Positions 1 to 9,082 of a stretch of DNA of 25,693 nt are shown here, in pieces (within the stretch, counting starts at the first letter, position 1; the number at the start of each line of letters is the position of its first letter). The translations under genes and the position numbers were made by a program. The notes below the pieces were generated by a model that saw only the letters and a program-made list of their open reading frames with translations, made no database searches and was not told the DNA's origin. Source of the DNA: Prevotella sp. UBA2756 (GTDB taxonomy: Bacteria > Bacteroidota > Bacteroidia > Bacteroidales > Bacteroidaceae); the NCBI GenBank assembly GCA_002353205.1, contig DEJE01000023.1:1-25693 (forward strand). The letters run 5' to 3'.

Positions 1-37
1 GCCTATTTTGACACACCCTCTTCTTTTTTTTATTATT

Positions 38-1207
38 ATGAAGCCTCCCCTCGGGGAGGTTTGGAGGGGGTCGCTTCTCAGCACTGCCGCCAGCATGCTG
101 GTTGCATGTGGGCTTGACATGCCCAAAGAGAAACAGACATCATTTGAGACACTGACCGTGAAGAAAGAAGACATCACGACGCTCCTGAAGTTCAGTGCGA
201 AAATGAAAGGACAGTCCGATGTCACCATTACTCCACAGGTAAGCGGTCAGTTGATAAAGATTTGCGTTACGGAAGGCCAACAGGTACACAAAGGACAGAC
301 GCTTTTCGTCATCGACTCGCGCAATGCCCAGCATGAAGTCGAAGCCGCCCGCGCCAACCTCCAGGCAGCACAGGCCAACCTCACGGCAGCACAGGCACAA
401 GCCAACAGTGCAAAGCTGGAATATGAAAGCAACAAGAACTTGTTCGACAAGAAGATTGTGAGCAGCTACATGCTCGACAATTCCAGAAACAGCTACAACC
501 AGGCACAAGCTGCCGTCAGCCAGGCCAAGGCATCCGTCGCCCAAGCACAATCTGCCCTGAACCGTGCAAAGGTGAACCTCGGGTTCTGCACCATCACGGC
601 TCCTGTGACGGGCGTCATCGGCGAGATTTCCGTGCGAACCGGCGACCAGGTGTCGCCAGCCTCTTATCTCACCGTTCTCAGCGGCAACACGAAGATGGAT
701 GCCGAATTCTCCGTGACAGAAGCCATTATCGAGGCTCAGGTGAGTTCGGGCATCTCGGGCAGCGACAAGGCCAAATACATTGCCAACCTGCCCGACGTGA
801 CATTTGTGATGAAGAACGGCACGGAATATCCCCACAAGGGACGCATCACCAGTCTGACAGGCGTGGTGGATGCCTCCACGGGGTCACTGTCCTGCAAGGC
901 TTCGTTCCCCAATCCTGACGGTCACCTCTATTCGGGAGTCCAGGGCACGGTTGTCCTTCCTTATTCACAAAAAGACGTGATGGTGATTCCGCTGACTGCG
1001 GTGGTGCGCCTGCAAGACAAGAGCTTGGTCTATAAAGTGAAGCCCGACAGCACCGCAACGGCTATTGCTGTGACATATGCAGATGCAGGCAACGGAAAGG
1101 ACTTCATTGTGACAAGCGGTCTGAATGTTGGAGAAAAGATAGTGACAGTCGGTGCGAACAACCTTCAGGAAGGACAGAAGGTGCTGTTTCCTGCCGAAGA
1201 AGAATGA
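38..1207 (+). CDS. RND efflux periplasmic adaptor (membrane fusion lipoprotein)
   Basis: This is the periplasmic adaptor of a tripartite RND drug-efflux pump, linking the inner-membrane permease to the outer-membrane channel encoded just downstream. An ATG at 38 is preferred to the upstream in-frame TTG at 8, because it places a short signal sequence before a lipobox L-V-A-C with the lipidated Cys at residue 24. The order is typical: a beta-barrel/lipoyl half (VTITPQVSGQL..VTEGQQVHKGQTLFVID), a long Ala/Gln-rich coiled-coil hairpin (about residues 85-175, AQANLTAAQAQA), the second lipoyl half (TITAPVTGVIGE..VRTGDQV), then beta-barrel and membrane-proximal domains. The length of 389 aa is normal. 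Oddly, the signal-peptide N-region is encoded by a GC-rich palindromic repeat. The permease starts 64 bp downstream, so the genes are probably one operon. Confidence 0.9.
   Translation: MKPPLGEVWRGSLLSTAASMLVACGLDMPKEKQTSFETLTVKKEDITTLLKFSAKMKGQSDVTITPQVSGQLIKICVTEGQQVHKGQTLFVIDSRNAQHEVEAARANLQAAQANLTAAQAQANSAKLEYESNKNLFDKKIVSSYMLDNSRNSYNQAQAAVSQAKASVAQAQSALNRAKVNLGFCTITAPVTGVIGEISVRTGDQVSPASYLTVLSGNTKMDAEFSVTEAIIEAQVSSGISGSDKAKYIANLPDVTFVMKNGTEYPHKGRITSLTGVVDASTGSLSCKASFPNPDGHLYSGVQGTVVLPYSQKDVMVIPLTAVVRLQDKSLVYKVKPDSTATAIAVTYADAGNGKDFIVTSGLNVGEKIVTVGANNLQEGQKVLFPAEEE
44..74 (+). repeat. GC-rich palindromic repeat inside the adaptor signal peptide
   Basis: Arms CCTCCCC (44-50) and GGGGAGG (53-59) pair around a 2-nt loop and are followed by TTTGGAGGGGGTC. 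The same layout (C-run, TC, G-run, TTGG, G-run, TC) appears at 9141-9164, in larger form at 7205-7312, and on the opposite strand at 16600-16627. Here it encodes residues 3-12 of the adaptor, so it has been absorbed into a reading frame. Confidence 0.7.
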
Positions 1208-1271
1208 ATTGTGATTTCGTTATAACGTTCAATCGTAAAAACGGGGAATCATTAGTATCGAGAATCCGGGA

Positions 1272-3146
1272 ATGAAGAATAACATTTTCATCAACAAATA
1301 TGTGATGGCATGCGCGATTGCGATTGTCATCACGCTCGTGGGCTTCATCTGCATGAGCACGCTGCCCATCGAGCAATATCCGAACATCGCACCGCCTACG
1401 GTACGTGTCTCCACGTCCTACACCGGAGCAGACGCCAACACCATCATGAAGTCGGTGGTGCAGCCGCTGGAAGAGAACATCAACGGTGTTCCGGGCATGA
1501 CCTACATCACCAGTTCAGCTTCGGCTTCGGGCGACGTTAGCATCCAAGTGTATTTCGAACAAGGCACCGACCCCGACATTGCTGCTGTCAACGTGCAGAA
1601 CCGTGTCAGCCGAGCCACGGCACTGCTGCCTGCTGAGGTGACCAAGGTGGGTGTGCAGGTGATGAAGCAGCAGAGCAACATCTTGCACATCGGCGCGCTG
1701 AAGAGCGTGGATGGCAAGTACGATGCCGACTTCATAGCCAACTACATCGACATCAACGTGCGTCCCCGACTGATGCGCATCACCGGTGTGGGCGACGTGA
1801 TGGCACTCGGCAACACCTACGCCCTGCGCATCCGGCTGAAGCCCGACGTGATGGCTCAGTACGGACTGGAGCCCAACGACGTGTTCGCAGCCATCGGCGG
1901 TCAGAGTTTCGTAGCAGCTACCGGTTCCCTGGGCGAGCAGTCGGAGAATGCCTACCAGTATTCGATGGAATACAAGGGTACGCTGAAAACGGTTGAGGAG
2001 TTCAACGACATCGTGCTGCGTACAAGCGACGGCGGTCACCTGCTGCGCCTGAGCGACGTGGCCGAGGTGGAAATCGGCGCCGTCAGCTATAACTTCACGT
2101 CGAACATCGACGGCAAGCCCGGCACCATCTACATGGTGTTCCAGGCCCCTGGTGCCAACGCTACCGAGGTGAACGCCCGCATCAACAAACTCTACGAAGA
2201 GCTGAAGCCGACGATGCCCGCCGGACTGGAGTTCGAGATACTGGAGACTTCCGACGACTTCCTCTTCGCTGCCATCCATAATGTTGTGGAAACGCTCGTC
2301 ATTGCCATCATCCTTGTCATCCTCGTGGTTTACTTCTTCCTCCAGAGCTTCAAGGCAACGGTCATTCCCTCGCTGTCAATCATCGTTTCGCTACTGGGTA
2401 CCTTCGCTATTGTTTCGCTGGCAGGCTTCTCGCTCAACATACTGACGCTCTTCGCCCTCGTGCTGGCCATCGGTACGGTGGTCGATGATGCCATTGTGGT
2501 GGTCGAGGCTGTGATGGCAAAACTGGAGGGCGGCATCAGCGACCCGAAGACAGCCACGCGCGAAGCCATGAGCGATGTGTCGGTGGCCGTCATATCGTGT
2601 ACACTCGTTTTCATGGCCGTGTTCATTCCCGTGGCCTTCATGCCCGGTACGTCAGGCTCGTTCTTCACACAGTTTGGTGTCACCCTGGCCTCGGCCGTCG
2701 GTCTGTCGTGCATTTCTGCACTGACGCTGTGTCCTGCCCTCTGCGCCATCATGATGCGCTTCTCGAAGGACAACAAGGCAAAGAAGAACCTGAACTACTA
2801 CGTCACCAAAGCATACACAGCCAGCTATAACGCCATTCTAAAGAAATACAGCAAGAGCGTGCAGAAGTTCATCAAGCGTCCGGTCATTTCGGGCATATTG
2901 CTTGCCATTGCCACCGTGCTGCTGATCATCTTCATGCGCGGTCTGCCATCAGGTCTCGTACCGCAGGAAGACCAGGGCGTGTTCTTCGCCGAGGTGCGTG
3001 CCCCTGAAGGCTGCACCCTACACGAGACGCAGGAGCTGCTATGCCACGCTCATCATCCGACTAAAGAACTGGGACGACCGTCCGGGCATGAACCACAACA
3101 TCATGCTCGTCTATGGTCGTTTTGCGATGGACTGCAAGGACATTAA
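1272..3146 (+). CDS. RND multidrug efflux permease (AcrB/HAE1 type), N-terminal part of a broken gene
   Basis: This is the first 590 or so residues of an inner-membrane, proton-driven RND drug exporter. It opens with the usual MKNNIFINKYVMACAIAI first transmembrane segment, followed by the porter domain (SVVQPLEENINGVPGMTYITS, then RITGVGDVMALG), then TM2-TM6. TM4 carries the proton-relay pair in GTVVDDAIVVVEA. Homology holds to about 3040 (EVRAPEGCTLHETQELL). After that the frame yields an unrelated 35-residue tail (CHAHHPTKELG...) that ends at 3146. The continuation of the family sequence resumes from about 3043 in the next frame. Compared with E. coli AcrB as I remember it, about 30-35 codons of the second porter lobe are missing at the join. 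The product is therefore probably non-functional, unless the break is an assembly error. Confidence 0.85.
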   Translation: MKNNIFINKYVMACAIAIVITLVGFICMSTLPIEQYPNIAPPTVRVSTSYTGADANTIMKSVVQPLEENINGVPGMTYITSSASASGDVSIQVYFEQGTDPDIAAVNVQNRVSRATALLPAEVTKVGVQVMKQQSNILHIGALKSVDGKYDADFIANYIDINVRPRLMRITGVGDVMALGNTYALRIRLKPDVMAQYGLEPNDVFAAIGGQSFVAATGSLGEQSENAYQYSMEYKGTLKTVEEFNDIVLRTSDGGHLLRLSDVAEVEIGAVSYNFTSNIDGKPGTIYMVFQAPGANATEVNARINKLYEELKPTMPAGLEFEILETSDDFLFAAIHNVVETLVIAIILVILVVYFFLQSFKATVIPSLSIIVSLLGTFAIVSLAGFSLNILTLFALVLAIGTVVDDAIVVVEAVMAKLEGGISDPKTATREAMSDVSVAVISCTLVFMAVFIPVAFMPGTSGSFFTQFGVTLASAVGLSCISALTLCPALCAIMMRFSKDNKAKKNLNYYVTKAYTASYNAILKKYSKSVQKFIKRPVISGILLAIATVLLIIFMRGLPSGLVPQEDQGVFFAEVRAPEGCTLHETQELLCHAHHPTKELGRPSGHEPQHHARLWSFCDGLQGH

Positions 3147-4341
3147 GAATGCTAAGGTCATCCCCTTCCAGATGCCGCAGGTGCCGGGCTACGGATCTAA
3201 CAGCAGCGTGAACCTGGTTTTACAGGACATGCAGGACCGCCCGATGTCGGAGTTCAACGCCGATGTCACGAAGTTCCTGACGAAACTGAACCAACGGCCC
3301 GAGATTATGATGGCCATGAGTACCTACTCGGAGCGCTTCCCTAAATACCAGGTCGATGTGGATGCCACCCAATGTGACCGCGCCGGCATCACCCCGGCAT
3401 CCGTGCTCCGCACGCTGGGCTCCTACTGCGGCGGCTCCTACGTAGGCAACTTCAACCAGTTCGGTAAGGTCTACCGCATCATGGCCAATGCCGCACCTGA
3501 ATATCGTCTCGACCCCTCGTCGCTGAACAACATCTTCGTCCGCGTACGTGGCGGCAAGATGGCGCCCATTTCGGAGTTCGTCACGCTGAAAGAGGTGGTC
3601 GGCTCGGCCTCGGTGGATCACTTCAACCTGTTCCAAAGCATCACCTGCGGCGTGATGACCGCCAGTGGATTCTCCGAAGGCGACGCCCATGAGGCCATCG
3701 CTGAGGTGTTCAAGGAGACCATGCCCAACGGCTACGGCTACGAATACGGCGGCATGTCGCGCGAAGTGGAAGAGGCAAGCGGCTCCAACGCCACGGCACT
3801 CATCTACTGCATCTGCGCCATCCTCATCTATCTCATCCTGGCTTCGCTCTACAACTCATGGTTCACGCCGTGGGCCGTGCTGCTCTCCGTTCCCTTCGGA
3901 CTGATGGGATCGTTCGGCATCACGTGGCTCGCCTCGCTGTTCCATCTGCCAGGCATGGAGAACAACATCTATCTGCAGACTGGTGTCATCATGCTGATTG
4001 GTCTGTTGGCCAAGACGGCCATCCTCATCACGGAGTTTGCCTCAGAACGTCGGGCTCAGGGCATGAGCATCATCGATGCTGCCTTTGCAGCCTGCGAGGA
4101 GCGTCTGCGTCCTATCCTGATGACGGTTGTGACGATGATTGCGGGCATGATTCCGCTTATCATCGCAGGAGGTGCCGGCGCCAACGGCAACCGTGTGCTT
4201 GCCCTCGGCGTTACCGCCGGTATGGCCGTGGGTACGCTGGCATTGCTCTTTGTCGTTCCTGCCTTCTTCTCGTGTTCCAGAAGTTGCACGAAAAGTATCA
4301 AGGACAAGAATTTGCTGTTGAAACTGGAAAAGAAGCCGTAG
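2998..4341 (+). CDS. RND multidrug efflux permease, C-terminal part of the broken gene
   Basis: This is the second half of the AcrB-type permease whose first half begins at 1272. Family-like sequence starts near 3043 (ATLIIRLKNWDDRPG); the nominal GTG at 2998 only opens the frame and is not a credible native start. Visible parts are the second porter lobe and docking region (VIPFQMPQVPGYG, PEIMMAMSTYSERFPKY), the TM8-TM12 bundle, and the TM10 proton-relay lysine in GLLAKTAILITEFA. Near 4270 a second lesion appears: after FVVPAFF the frame goes to an odd SCSRSCTKS tail. One added nucleotide would restore the usual FF-x-VFQKLHEKYQ ending, which is present in the adjacent frame and stops at 4352. 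Two independent frame breaks make this a pseudogene candidate. Confidence 0.82.
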   Translation: MPLKAAPYTRRRSCYATLIIRLKNWDDRPGMNHNIMLVYGRFAMDCKDIKNAKVIPFQMPQVPGYGSNSSVNLVLQDMQDRPMSEFNADVTKFLTKLNQRPEIMMAMSTYSERFPKYQVDVDATQCDRAGITPASVLRTLGSYCGGSYVGNFNQFGKVYRIMANAAPEYRLDPSSLNNIFVRVRGGKMAPISEFVTLKEVVGSASVDHFNLFQSITCGVMTASGFSEGDAHEAIAEVFKETMPNGYGYEYGGMSREVEEASGSNATALIYCICAILIYLILASLYNSWFTPWAVLLSVPFGLMGSFGITWLASLFHLPGMENNIYLQTGVIMLIGLLAKTAILITEFASERRAQGMSIIDAAFAACEERLRPILMTVVTMIAGMIPLIIAGGAGANGNRVLALGVTAGMAVGTLALLFVVPAFFSCSRSCTKSIKDKNLLLKLEKKP

Positions 4342-4485
4342 AAGCAAAATAATAATGCGATGAAGCGAGCGCAGAACGATGCTTGCATCAGTTATGCCGA
4401 GCGTGAGCATTTTCGGCGAAGCCAACATCAGCGTTTCCCAACCTGTATTTGATTAAATCCGTATCGGACAATAAGCATTTTGAAT

Positions 4486-5973
4486 ATGAAAAGACTAAGT
4501 GTTTTCTTTGCGACTGCAGCGGCAAGCCTCCTGCTCACTGGCTGCGGTCTCTATAATAAGTATGAACATGACAGCGAGGTACCTGCCGAAGCCTTCGGCA
4601 CATCGCAGGATGTGCTGGATGCCGGCGGCGACACGTCGATAGCACAGATGTCGTGGCGCGAATTCTTCACAGACCCAGTGCTGCAGAGTCTCATAGAGAT
4701 GGTGCTGAACCACAACACCGACCTGAATTCCGCGCGCATCGCGGTAGAGAAGAGCGAGGCCGCGCTGAAAATGGCCCGTATGGCTTACCTGCCATCGCTT
4801 TATTTCTCGCCCCAGGGAACGCTCGCCAGGTTCGACGACAACCCATGGTCGAAGACTTACAACCTGCCGCTACAGCTGTCCTTGGATGCAGACGTCTTCG
4901 GCAGCATCACCAACAAGAAGCGCGCAGCTCAGGCAGTGCTCCGACAGGCACAGATGCGCGAGGAGGCTGTCCGCGCCAACCTCATTTCGACCACAGCACA
5001 ACAATACTACATGCTGCAGGTGCTCGACCGACAGCTGGAAATCCTCACCATGACTGACAGCCTGTGGAACGCTTCACTGGAAACACAGAAGACGCTTTGG
5101 GAGAACGGAAAGTCCTACAGCACTGCCGTCAACCAAATGGAGTCGTCCTACCTGAACGTGAAAGCGCAGATCGTTGACACGCGCCGCTACATACGAGCCA
5201 CCGAGAATGCCATCTGCCGACTGCTGGCCGTCACGCCGCAGCACGTCAACCGCAACAAGTGGGGCAGCTCGGCTCTTCATCACCCCGACGCTCGAATGAG
5301 CCTACCGCGCTCGGCCCATCGGGACGCTTTGCTAGCAAAGAATGGCGACGGAACGTCGGAAGACACTGGCCAGCGTATGTTCGATACGCAGTTCCTGAAG
5401 ATCGGCATACCTGCAACGATGCTGGAGATGCGGCCCGACATCCGTATGGCCAACGCCGCCATGGAAGAGGCCTTCTACAACACGCAGGCAGCACGCGCAG
5501 CCTTCTTCCCTGGCATCACGCTCAATGGCACAGCAGGATGGACCAACTCGGCCGGCAGCGCCGTCGTCAATCCCGGCAAACTGCTCCTTAGCTTCGTGGG
5601 CTCACTCACACAGCCCATCTTCGCACGTGGCAAAATCAAGGGGAACTACAGAATATCGCAGCTGACCGAGGAAGACCTGAAGCAGAAATACGCACAGACT
5701 GTCATTGATGCCGGCAACCAAGTGAACGAAGCGCTCGCAGACTGCGAGGCTGCTCGCGAGAAGCACCACTTCTACCATCGGCAGGTCGACGTACTGCGTG
5801 AGGCATATACGGGAACACACGAACTGATGGACAACGGAAAGGCTAACTATCTCGAAGTACTTACAGCTCAGGAAAGCCTCCTCAACGCGCAGCTCAGCGA
5901 AGCCATGAACATGTACAAGGGTGCCCAAGCCGTCATCGCACTCTACATCGCATTGGGGGGAGCAACGAAGTAA
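4486..5973 (+). CDS. Outer-membrane factor lipoprotein (TolC/OprM/NodT family)
   Basis: This is the outer-membrane channel of the RND pump. The ATG at 4486 gives a lipoprotein signal (MKRLSVFFATAAASLLLTGC, Cys20); a TTG two codons upstream is less likely. Two OEP repeats are visible: the first around residues 60-250 (ALKMARMAYLPSLYFSPQG, then VFGSITNKKRAAQAVLRQAQ), the second from about residue 300 (IPATMLEMRPDIRMANAAMEEAFYNTQAARAAFFPGI cut into its recognisable parts, then SLTQPIFARGKIKGNY and a C-terminal NYLEVLTAQESLLNAQL). The length of 495 aa is normal. The linker between repeats (about residues 258-302, HHPDARMSLPRSAHRDALL) looks atypical but stays in frame. The 144 bp before it hold no gene. 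It is the last gene of the efflux operon and converges on the next gene, with stops 47 bp apart. Confidence 0.9.
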   Translation: MKRLSVFFATAAASLLLTGCGLYNKYEHDSEVPAEAFGTSQDVLDAGGDTSIAQMSWREFFTDPVLQSLIEMVLNHNTDLNSARIAVEKSEAALKMARMAYLPSLYFSPQGTLARFDDNPWSKTYNLPLQLSLDADVFGSITNKKRAAQAVLRQAQMREEAVRANLISTTAQQYYMLQVLDRQLEILTMTDSLWNASLETQKTLWENGKSYSTAVNQMESSYLNVKAQIVDTRRYIRATENAICRLLAVTPQHVNRNKWGSSALHHPDARMSLPRSAHRDALLAKNGDGTSEDTGQRMFDTQFLKIGIPATMLEMRPDIRMANAAMEEAFYNTQAARAAFFPGITLNGTAGWTNSAGSAVVNPGKLLLSFVGSLTQPIFARGKIKGNYRISQLTEEDLKQKYAQTVIDAGNQVNEALADCEAAREKHHFYHRQVDVLREAYTGTHELMDNGKANYLEVLTAQESLLNAQLSEAMNMYKGAQAVIALYIALGGATK

Positions 5974-5988
5974 AAAGGCCGGTCTCCC

Positions 5989-6052
5989 ACGTACCTCGCA
6001 CCTCCGTACCTCGCACCTCTTACCTCTTACCTCCCCCACACACCTCCCACAC
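5989..6052. repeat. Heptanucleotide repeat array A
   Basis: Degenerate 7-8 nt units close to TCGCACC/TCGTACC/TCTTACC are strung between the convergent outer-membrane-factor and CBM9/PKD genes. The stop codon of the minus-strand gene (6020-6022) lies inside the array, so its last residues (CGGGKR) are repeat-encoded. Related arrays occur at 8261-8336, 8993-9038 and 9165-9214. Confidence 0.8.
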
Positions 6053-7141
6053 CTTGCACTGTCGAGCTTTACCCTCAGGACCCGCTACCTCCAAGGTCAC
6101 AATATACTGAGAACCATCCTGAGCATACGTATGCACAGGATGCTGATCTTCCGACGTCTCCCCGTCGCCAAAGTCCCAGTGCCAAGAGCGGATGTCTCCA
6201 TAGCTGAGGTCGCGGAAACAAACCGTTCGGGTACCGCCGACAACGCTGAAAGTCCAGTCGCACTCAACAGCGCGGCGAAACGTCTTCTCAAGCGGCATCA
6301 GCGTAAAAAGACGCTCCATCGAAGCGTTGCCGTACATCTGATGATGCTTCGACAGGTTCCAGAAACCATTGTTGCCTGAGCCGCCGTCGTAGTCGATGAC
6401 GGCCCAGCACAGACCGATCTTCTTGTTCACGTAGAGAGGACTCTCAACCGATCGTTCAGGACCGTCAGCACTCGCATAGTCGAAAGGGGTGATGTAGAAC
6501 TCCAGGCGAAGAAGGCCGCTCTCGCCGTGAGCAAAGTCATAGTCGTAGGCGTAGTTAGCGTAGGGCAGTCGCTTCAGCCATTGCTGGGGACCCCACACCA
6601 TCACCCACGACTTGCCTTCCGTCGGGGGGGTCATGATATGGTAGTTCTGCGCATGCACGTTCTGAAAGTCGAAAAACGATTCCAGCGGCGTCGTCACTGC
6701 TTCGTTCAGACGGAAACGCTCAATGTGAGGACCTCCCGACAAATCACCGTCAACAACAACCTCGTACGTGTCATTACGAAGGCCAAGATGGTCAAAATCC
6801 CAGTAATCGTCGTAAGCCTCGTAGAGGAAATACAGACGGTTCAGACCTTCTACCCAACCAACCTTCACCTTGACGTCCAGCGTATGGCGTGCCGTGCCCT
6901 CATGCTTACCCGTATCATCCCACATCTCATCGATGCCCACCGAATAACTCTCGGGAACAATGTCCCAGTCGGAAAACTCACCGTCGATGCGAGGAATGGC
7001 AGTTCGGGGGAACTGGAACACCTTGAACCCCGGCTCACTCACCTGTACTGACTGCACGCTGTCGCCAGACCTCTGCTGGCTCTTTGCCGATGGCAGCAGG
7101 ACGAACAACCCTAAAAGAATAAAGACATATACTTTTTTCAT
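6020..7141 (-). CDS. Secreted protein with CBM9-like and PKD domains
   Basis: This is probably an exported carbohydrate-binding or surface protein; no catalytic motif was recognised. The start at 7141 gives a clean signal peptide (MKKVYVFILLGLFVLLPSAKSQ), whereas the longer frame up to 7186 has a non-signal extension. Residues about 45-290 resemble the CBM9-like domain found in many Bacteroidota polysaccharide proteins (RIDGEFSDWDIVPES, EGLNRLYFLYEAYDDYW, then YEVVVDGDLSGG, with aromatic-rich strands). Residues about 300-370 form a PKD fold with the hallmark WHWDFGDGE and a THTYAQDG-like turn (HPVHTYAQDGSQY). It is the downstream partner of the GH35/GH42-like gene on the same strand, separated by about 170 bp that carry a GC-rich repeat, so joint expression is plausible but not shown. 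The C-terminus runs into a heptanucleotide repeat. Confidence 0.75.
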   Translation of the reverse strand: MKKVYVFILLGLFVLLPSAKSQQRSGDSVQSVQVSEPGFKVFQFPRTAIPRIDGEFSDWDIVPESYSVGIDEMWDDTGKHEGTARHTLDVKVKVGWVEGLNRLYFLYEAYDDYWDFDHLGLRNDTYEVVVDGDLSGGPHIERFRLNEAVTTPLESFFDFQNVHAQNYHIMTPPTEGKSWVMVWGPQQWLKRLPYANYAYDYDFAHGESGLLRLEFYITPFDYASADGPERSVESPLYVNKKIGLCWAVIDYDGGSGNNGFWNLSKHHQMYGNASMERLFTLMPLEKTFRRAVECDWTFSVVGGTRTVCFRDLSYGDIRSWHWDFGDGETSEDQHPVHTYAQDGSQYIVTLEVAGPEGKARQCKVWEVCGGGKR

Positions 7142-7204
7142 CTGTCTGAAACATTTCTCATACCACCCCCACACATTTTGAACCAAAAGAGCCCGTCATC
7201 ATCT

Positions 7205-7312
7205 CTCCCCTGGGACTCCCCCTCGGGGGGAAAGGCACGGGTAGCGCGTCAGCGGGAATCGGAGGGGGAGCCAGATCTCCCCCCTCGGGGGGACGAAAGG
7301 GGGGCCCCCTCT
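7205..7312. repeat. Large GC-rich palindromic repeat element
   Basis: About 108 bp of C-runs and G-runs holding at least two hairpins (CCCCCTCGGGGGG near 7219-7230 and CCCCCCTCGGGGGG near 7281-7294) around a less GC-rich core (GGCACGGGTAGCGCGTCAGC). It fills the gap between the two minus-strand genes and ends exactly at the stop of the glycosidase. The structure could act as a processing or stabilising hairpin between the two messages, but this is inference. Confidence 0.7.
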
Positions 7313-9082
7313 TCAATACCTAAACAACTCCACCTTCACAAACGACGGGTCCGCACAGCCGAAGTTCACACCCTGACCCGAATAACCCTCGTCGACGGCA
7401 TAGAGAAGGTCATAGCGCAGCTGGATCTCGTCGCCGTTGAGCCACCGACCTTCTTTCCAGCGACCGCGGTCATCGAAGTCCCCCTCCGTGACTTTGGCCA
7501 GACCCACGTAACCCTGACCGTCAGCGGGAAGGAACGTGACGCGCGCGTTGGAGCCTAAGAACAGAAAACCGTCACCTTCCTTGATGGCAATCACGTAGCC
7601 CATGGCTGCAGGATCGTATGTGCCGCCGGTCAGCTGAGGGGCACCTCCGTTGCGCATGCCGCTCGACACCAGTTCACAACCAATCCTTACGTCGCCAAGA
7701 CGAATCTCATCCTTCACCTTCTCCGGACTGGAACCTTTCAGCCAGGCAGCGCCGATGCGACCTTCGGCCTGTGCTTTCAGGATGATAGCAGATGCCTTGC
7801 CGGCCAGATGGTAGAACTGCGCGAACGTGGCATTCTCATCGGCATCGCAGTTGCGCTCAAAACCGAAAGGCGAATAGCCGATGGCGCCCATCGCACCGAT
7901 AGCGTATGCTGCATTAGCTGCACCGTTTTGGCCGGAACGCGACTCGGGAACGAAGACGGGATTGCCTCCTCGAGCATAGAGAGAAAGGATGCTGGGGAAA
8001 TCATCGAGATAGATATCGGGCGACAAAATGTCGATATGGGGAGCACCGGCACGCCAGATGTCGTGGTTCTGTGCCTGGGGACCGCCCGACGGATAGTTGC
8101 CCGGACGCGTGTCCTCGGGCTGAACGATCCATGCGTTGACAAACGTCGGAAGGTCGTACTCCTTCTTACCGGCTGCTACGATGCGGTCCATATACGTCGC
8201 ATAGTGCCACGACATGAAGATCTCTGCGGCGCGGTCGGTCTTACCAAACACCTCCTCCCACGTACCTCGCACCTCCGTACCGCGCACCTCCGTACCTCGT
8301 ACCTCGTCCCTTGCACCTCGCACATCGCACATCGCATCCAGCGTTTCAGGAAGCAGACTGTCGCGATGCGCCGAAAGCCAGGCCGTCAACTCTTTCGGAA
8401 CCTGACCCTTGAAAGCCGCCTCTGCCAACGGACAGTAGTCGCGAGGATGACCGTGGAGACCCACTTCGTTCTCCACCTGCATCATCACAACCGTCTGCTC
8501 ACGAGCATCCCTCTCCTTCAGGTGACGCATCAGTGCTGCGTAGGCCTTGGCGTCGGCTTGGCAGCTCGCCTCGCCGAGTGTCGACAGGATCGGAAGCGGC
8601 TTCCCATCGGGAGTCTGCGCCAGCGGGAAGCGCTTGGTATCCCGCTTCACCCATTTGGGAGTGTAGCTGGTGATACCGTTCTTCCAACTCCCAAACCACA
8701 GCAGCGCCAGCTTCATGTCGTGAGCACGGGCGTCGGCGAGCAAGTTGTCGACAACGGTGAAGTCGAACCTTCCTTCTTCGGGCTCTGTCTGCTCCCACGA
8801 GACCACCGCAAGGACGGTATTCACACCAGCTGCCTTCAGCCGGTCCCAGTGCGGAGCCATATACTCACGGCTCGACGAGGTGGAGTTTCCCAGTTCACAT
8901 GCCAACGCAAGGAAAGGACGACCCTTCACAATCAGTTGCGTCACGTTCCCACGCTTCTCCAGATGGGGAGGCTGACATTCCTCGCTCCCCGAACCTCCGC
9001 ACTTCGTACCTCGCACACCGCACCCCGTGCATCCGCACAACAACAGCACCATAGCCGAAACAAAGATAATCAGTTTTCTCAT
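7313..9082 (-). CDS. Glycoside hydrolase, GH35/GH42-like beta-galactosidase lipoprotein (DUF5597-type C-terminus)
   Basis: This is a secreted or surface-anchored glycosidase with a TIM-barrel fold. The start at 9082 (MRKLIIFVSAMVLLLCGC) gives a lipoprotein signal with a Cys in VLLLCG; the longer frame to 9133 is rejected. The barrel begins near residue 55 (FLALACELGNSTSSS, then AAGVNTVLAVVSWEQTEPEEG). The likely acid/base Glu is in MMQVENEVG (about residue 205) and the likely nucleophile in VFVPESR (about residue 378). The C-terminal beta-rich part (about 455-589, GYVIAIKEGDGFLFLGSNARVTF) matches what I recall of the DUF5597 tail of GH35-like enzymes. Two heptanucleotide arrays lie in the coding sequence: one encodes the linker after the lipid Cys (GVRGTKCGG), the other an EVRGTEVRGTEVRGT insertion at about residues 250-275. 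The substrate is probably a beta-galactoside, but this is not certain. Confidence 0.82.
   Translation of the reverse strand: MRKLIIFVSAMVLLLCGCTGCGVRGTKCGGSGSEECQPPHLEKRGNVTQLIVKGRPFLALACELGNSTSSSREYMAPHWDRLKAAGVNTVLAVVSWEQTEPEEGRFDFTVVDNLLADARAHDMKLALLWFGSWKNGITSYTPKWVKRDTKRFPLAQTPDGKPLPILSTLGEASCQADAKAYAALMRHLKERDAREQTVVMMQVENEVGLHGHPRDYCPLAEAAFKGQVPKELTAWLSAHRDSLLPETLDAMCDVRGARDEVRGTEVRGTEVRGTWEEVFGKTDRAAEIFMSWHYATYMDRIVAAGKKEYDLPTFVNAWIVQPEDTRPGNYPSGGPQAQNHDIWRAGAPHIDILSPDIYLDDFPSILSLYARGGNPVFVPESRSGQNGAANAAYAIGAMGAIGYSPFGFERNCDADENATFAQFYHLAGKASAIILKAQAEGRIGAAWLKGSSPEKVKDEIRLGDVRIGCELVSSGMRNGGAPQLTGGTYDPAAMGYVIAIKEGDGFLFLGSNARVTFLPADGQGYVGLAKVTEGDFDDRGRWKEGRWLNGDEIQLRYDLLYAVDEGYSGQGVNFGCADPSFVKVELFRY
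8261..8336. repeat. Heptanucleotide repeat array B inside the glycosidase gene
   Basis: About ten 7-nt units, with two 8-nt units, near TCGCACC/TCGTACC. The array stays in frame in the minus-strand gene and translates as CDVRGARDEVRGTEVRGTEV. It sits between barrel elements, where related enzymes would be expected to have only a loop. Confidence 0.85.
8993..9038. repeat. Heptanucleotide repeat array C in the lipoprotein linker
   Basis: Shorter, more degenerate units (CCTCCGCAC, TTCGTACCTCGCAC and similar) that encode the flexible linker just after the lipidated cysteine of the glycosidase. Confidence 0.65.

Noticed and set aside
5246..5400. Frameshift in the outer-membrane factor linker
   Set aside because: The linker looks unusual and another frame is also open, but both flanking OEP repeats are in the same frame, so no break is needed.
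5989..6052. CRISPR array
   Set aside because: Units are 7-8 nt with no unique spacers and lie partly in coding DNA; no cas genes are present.
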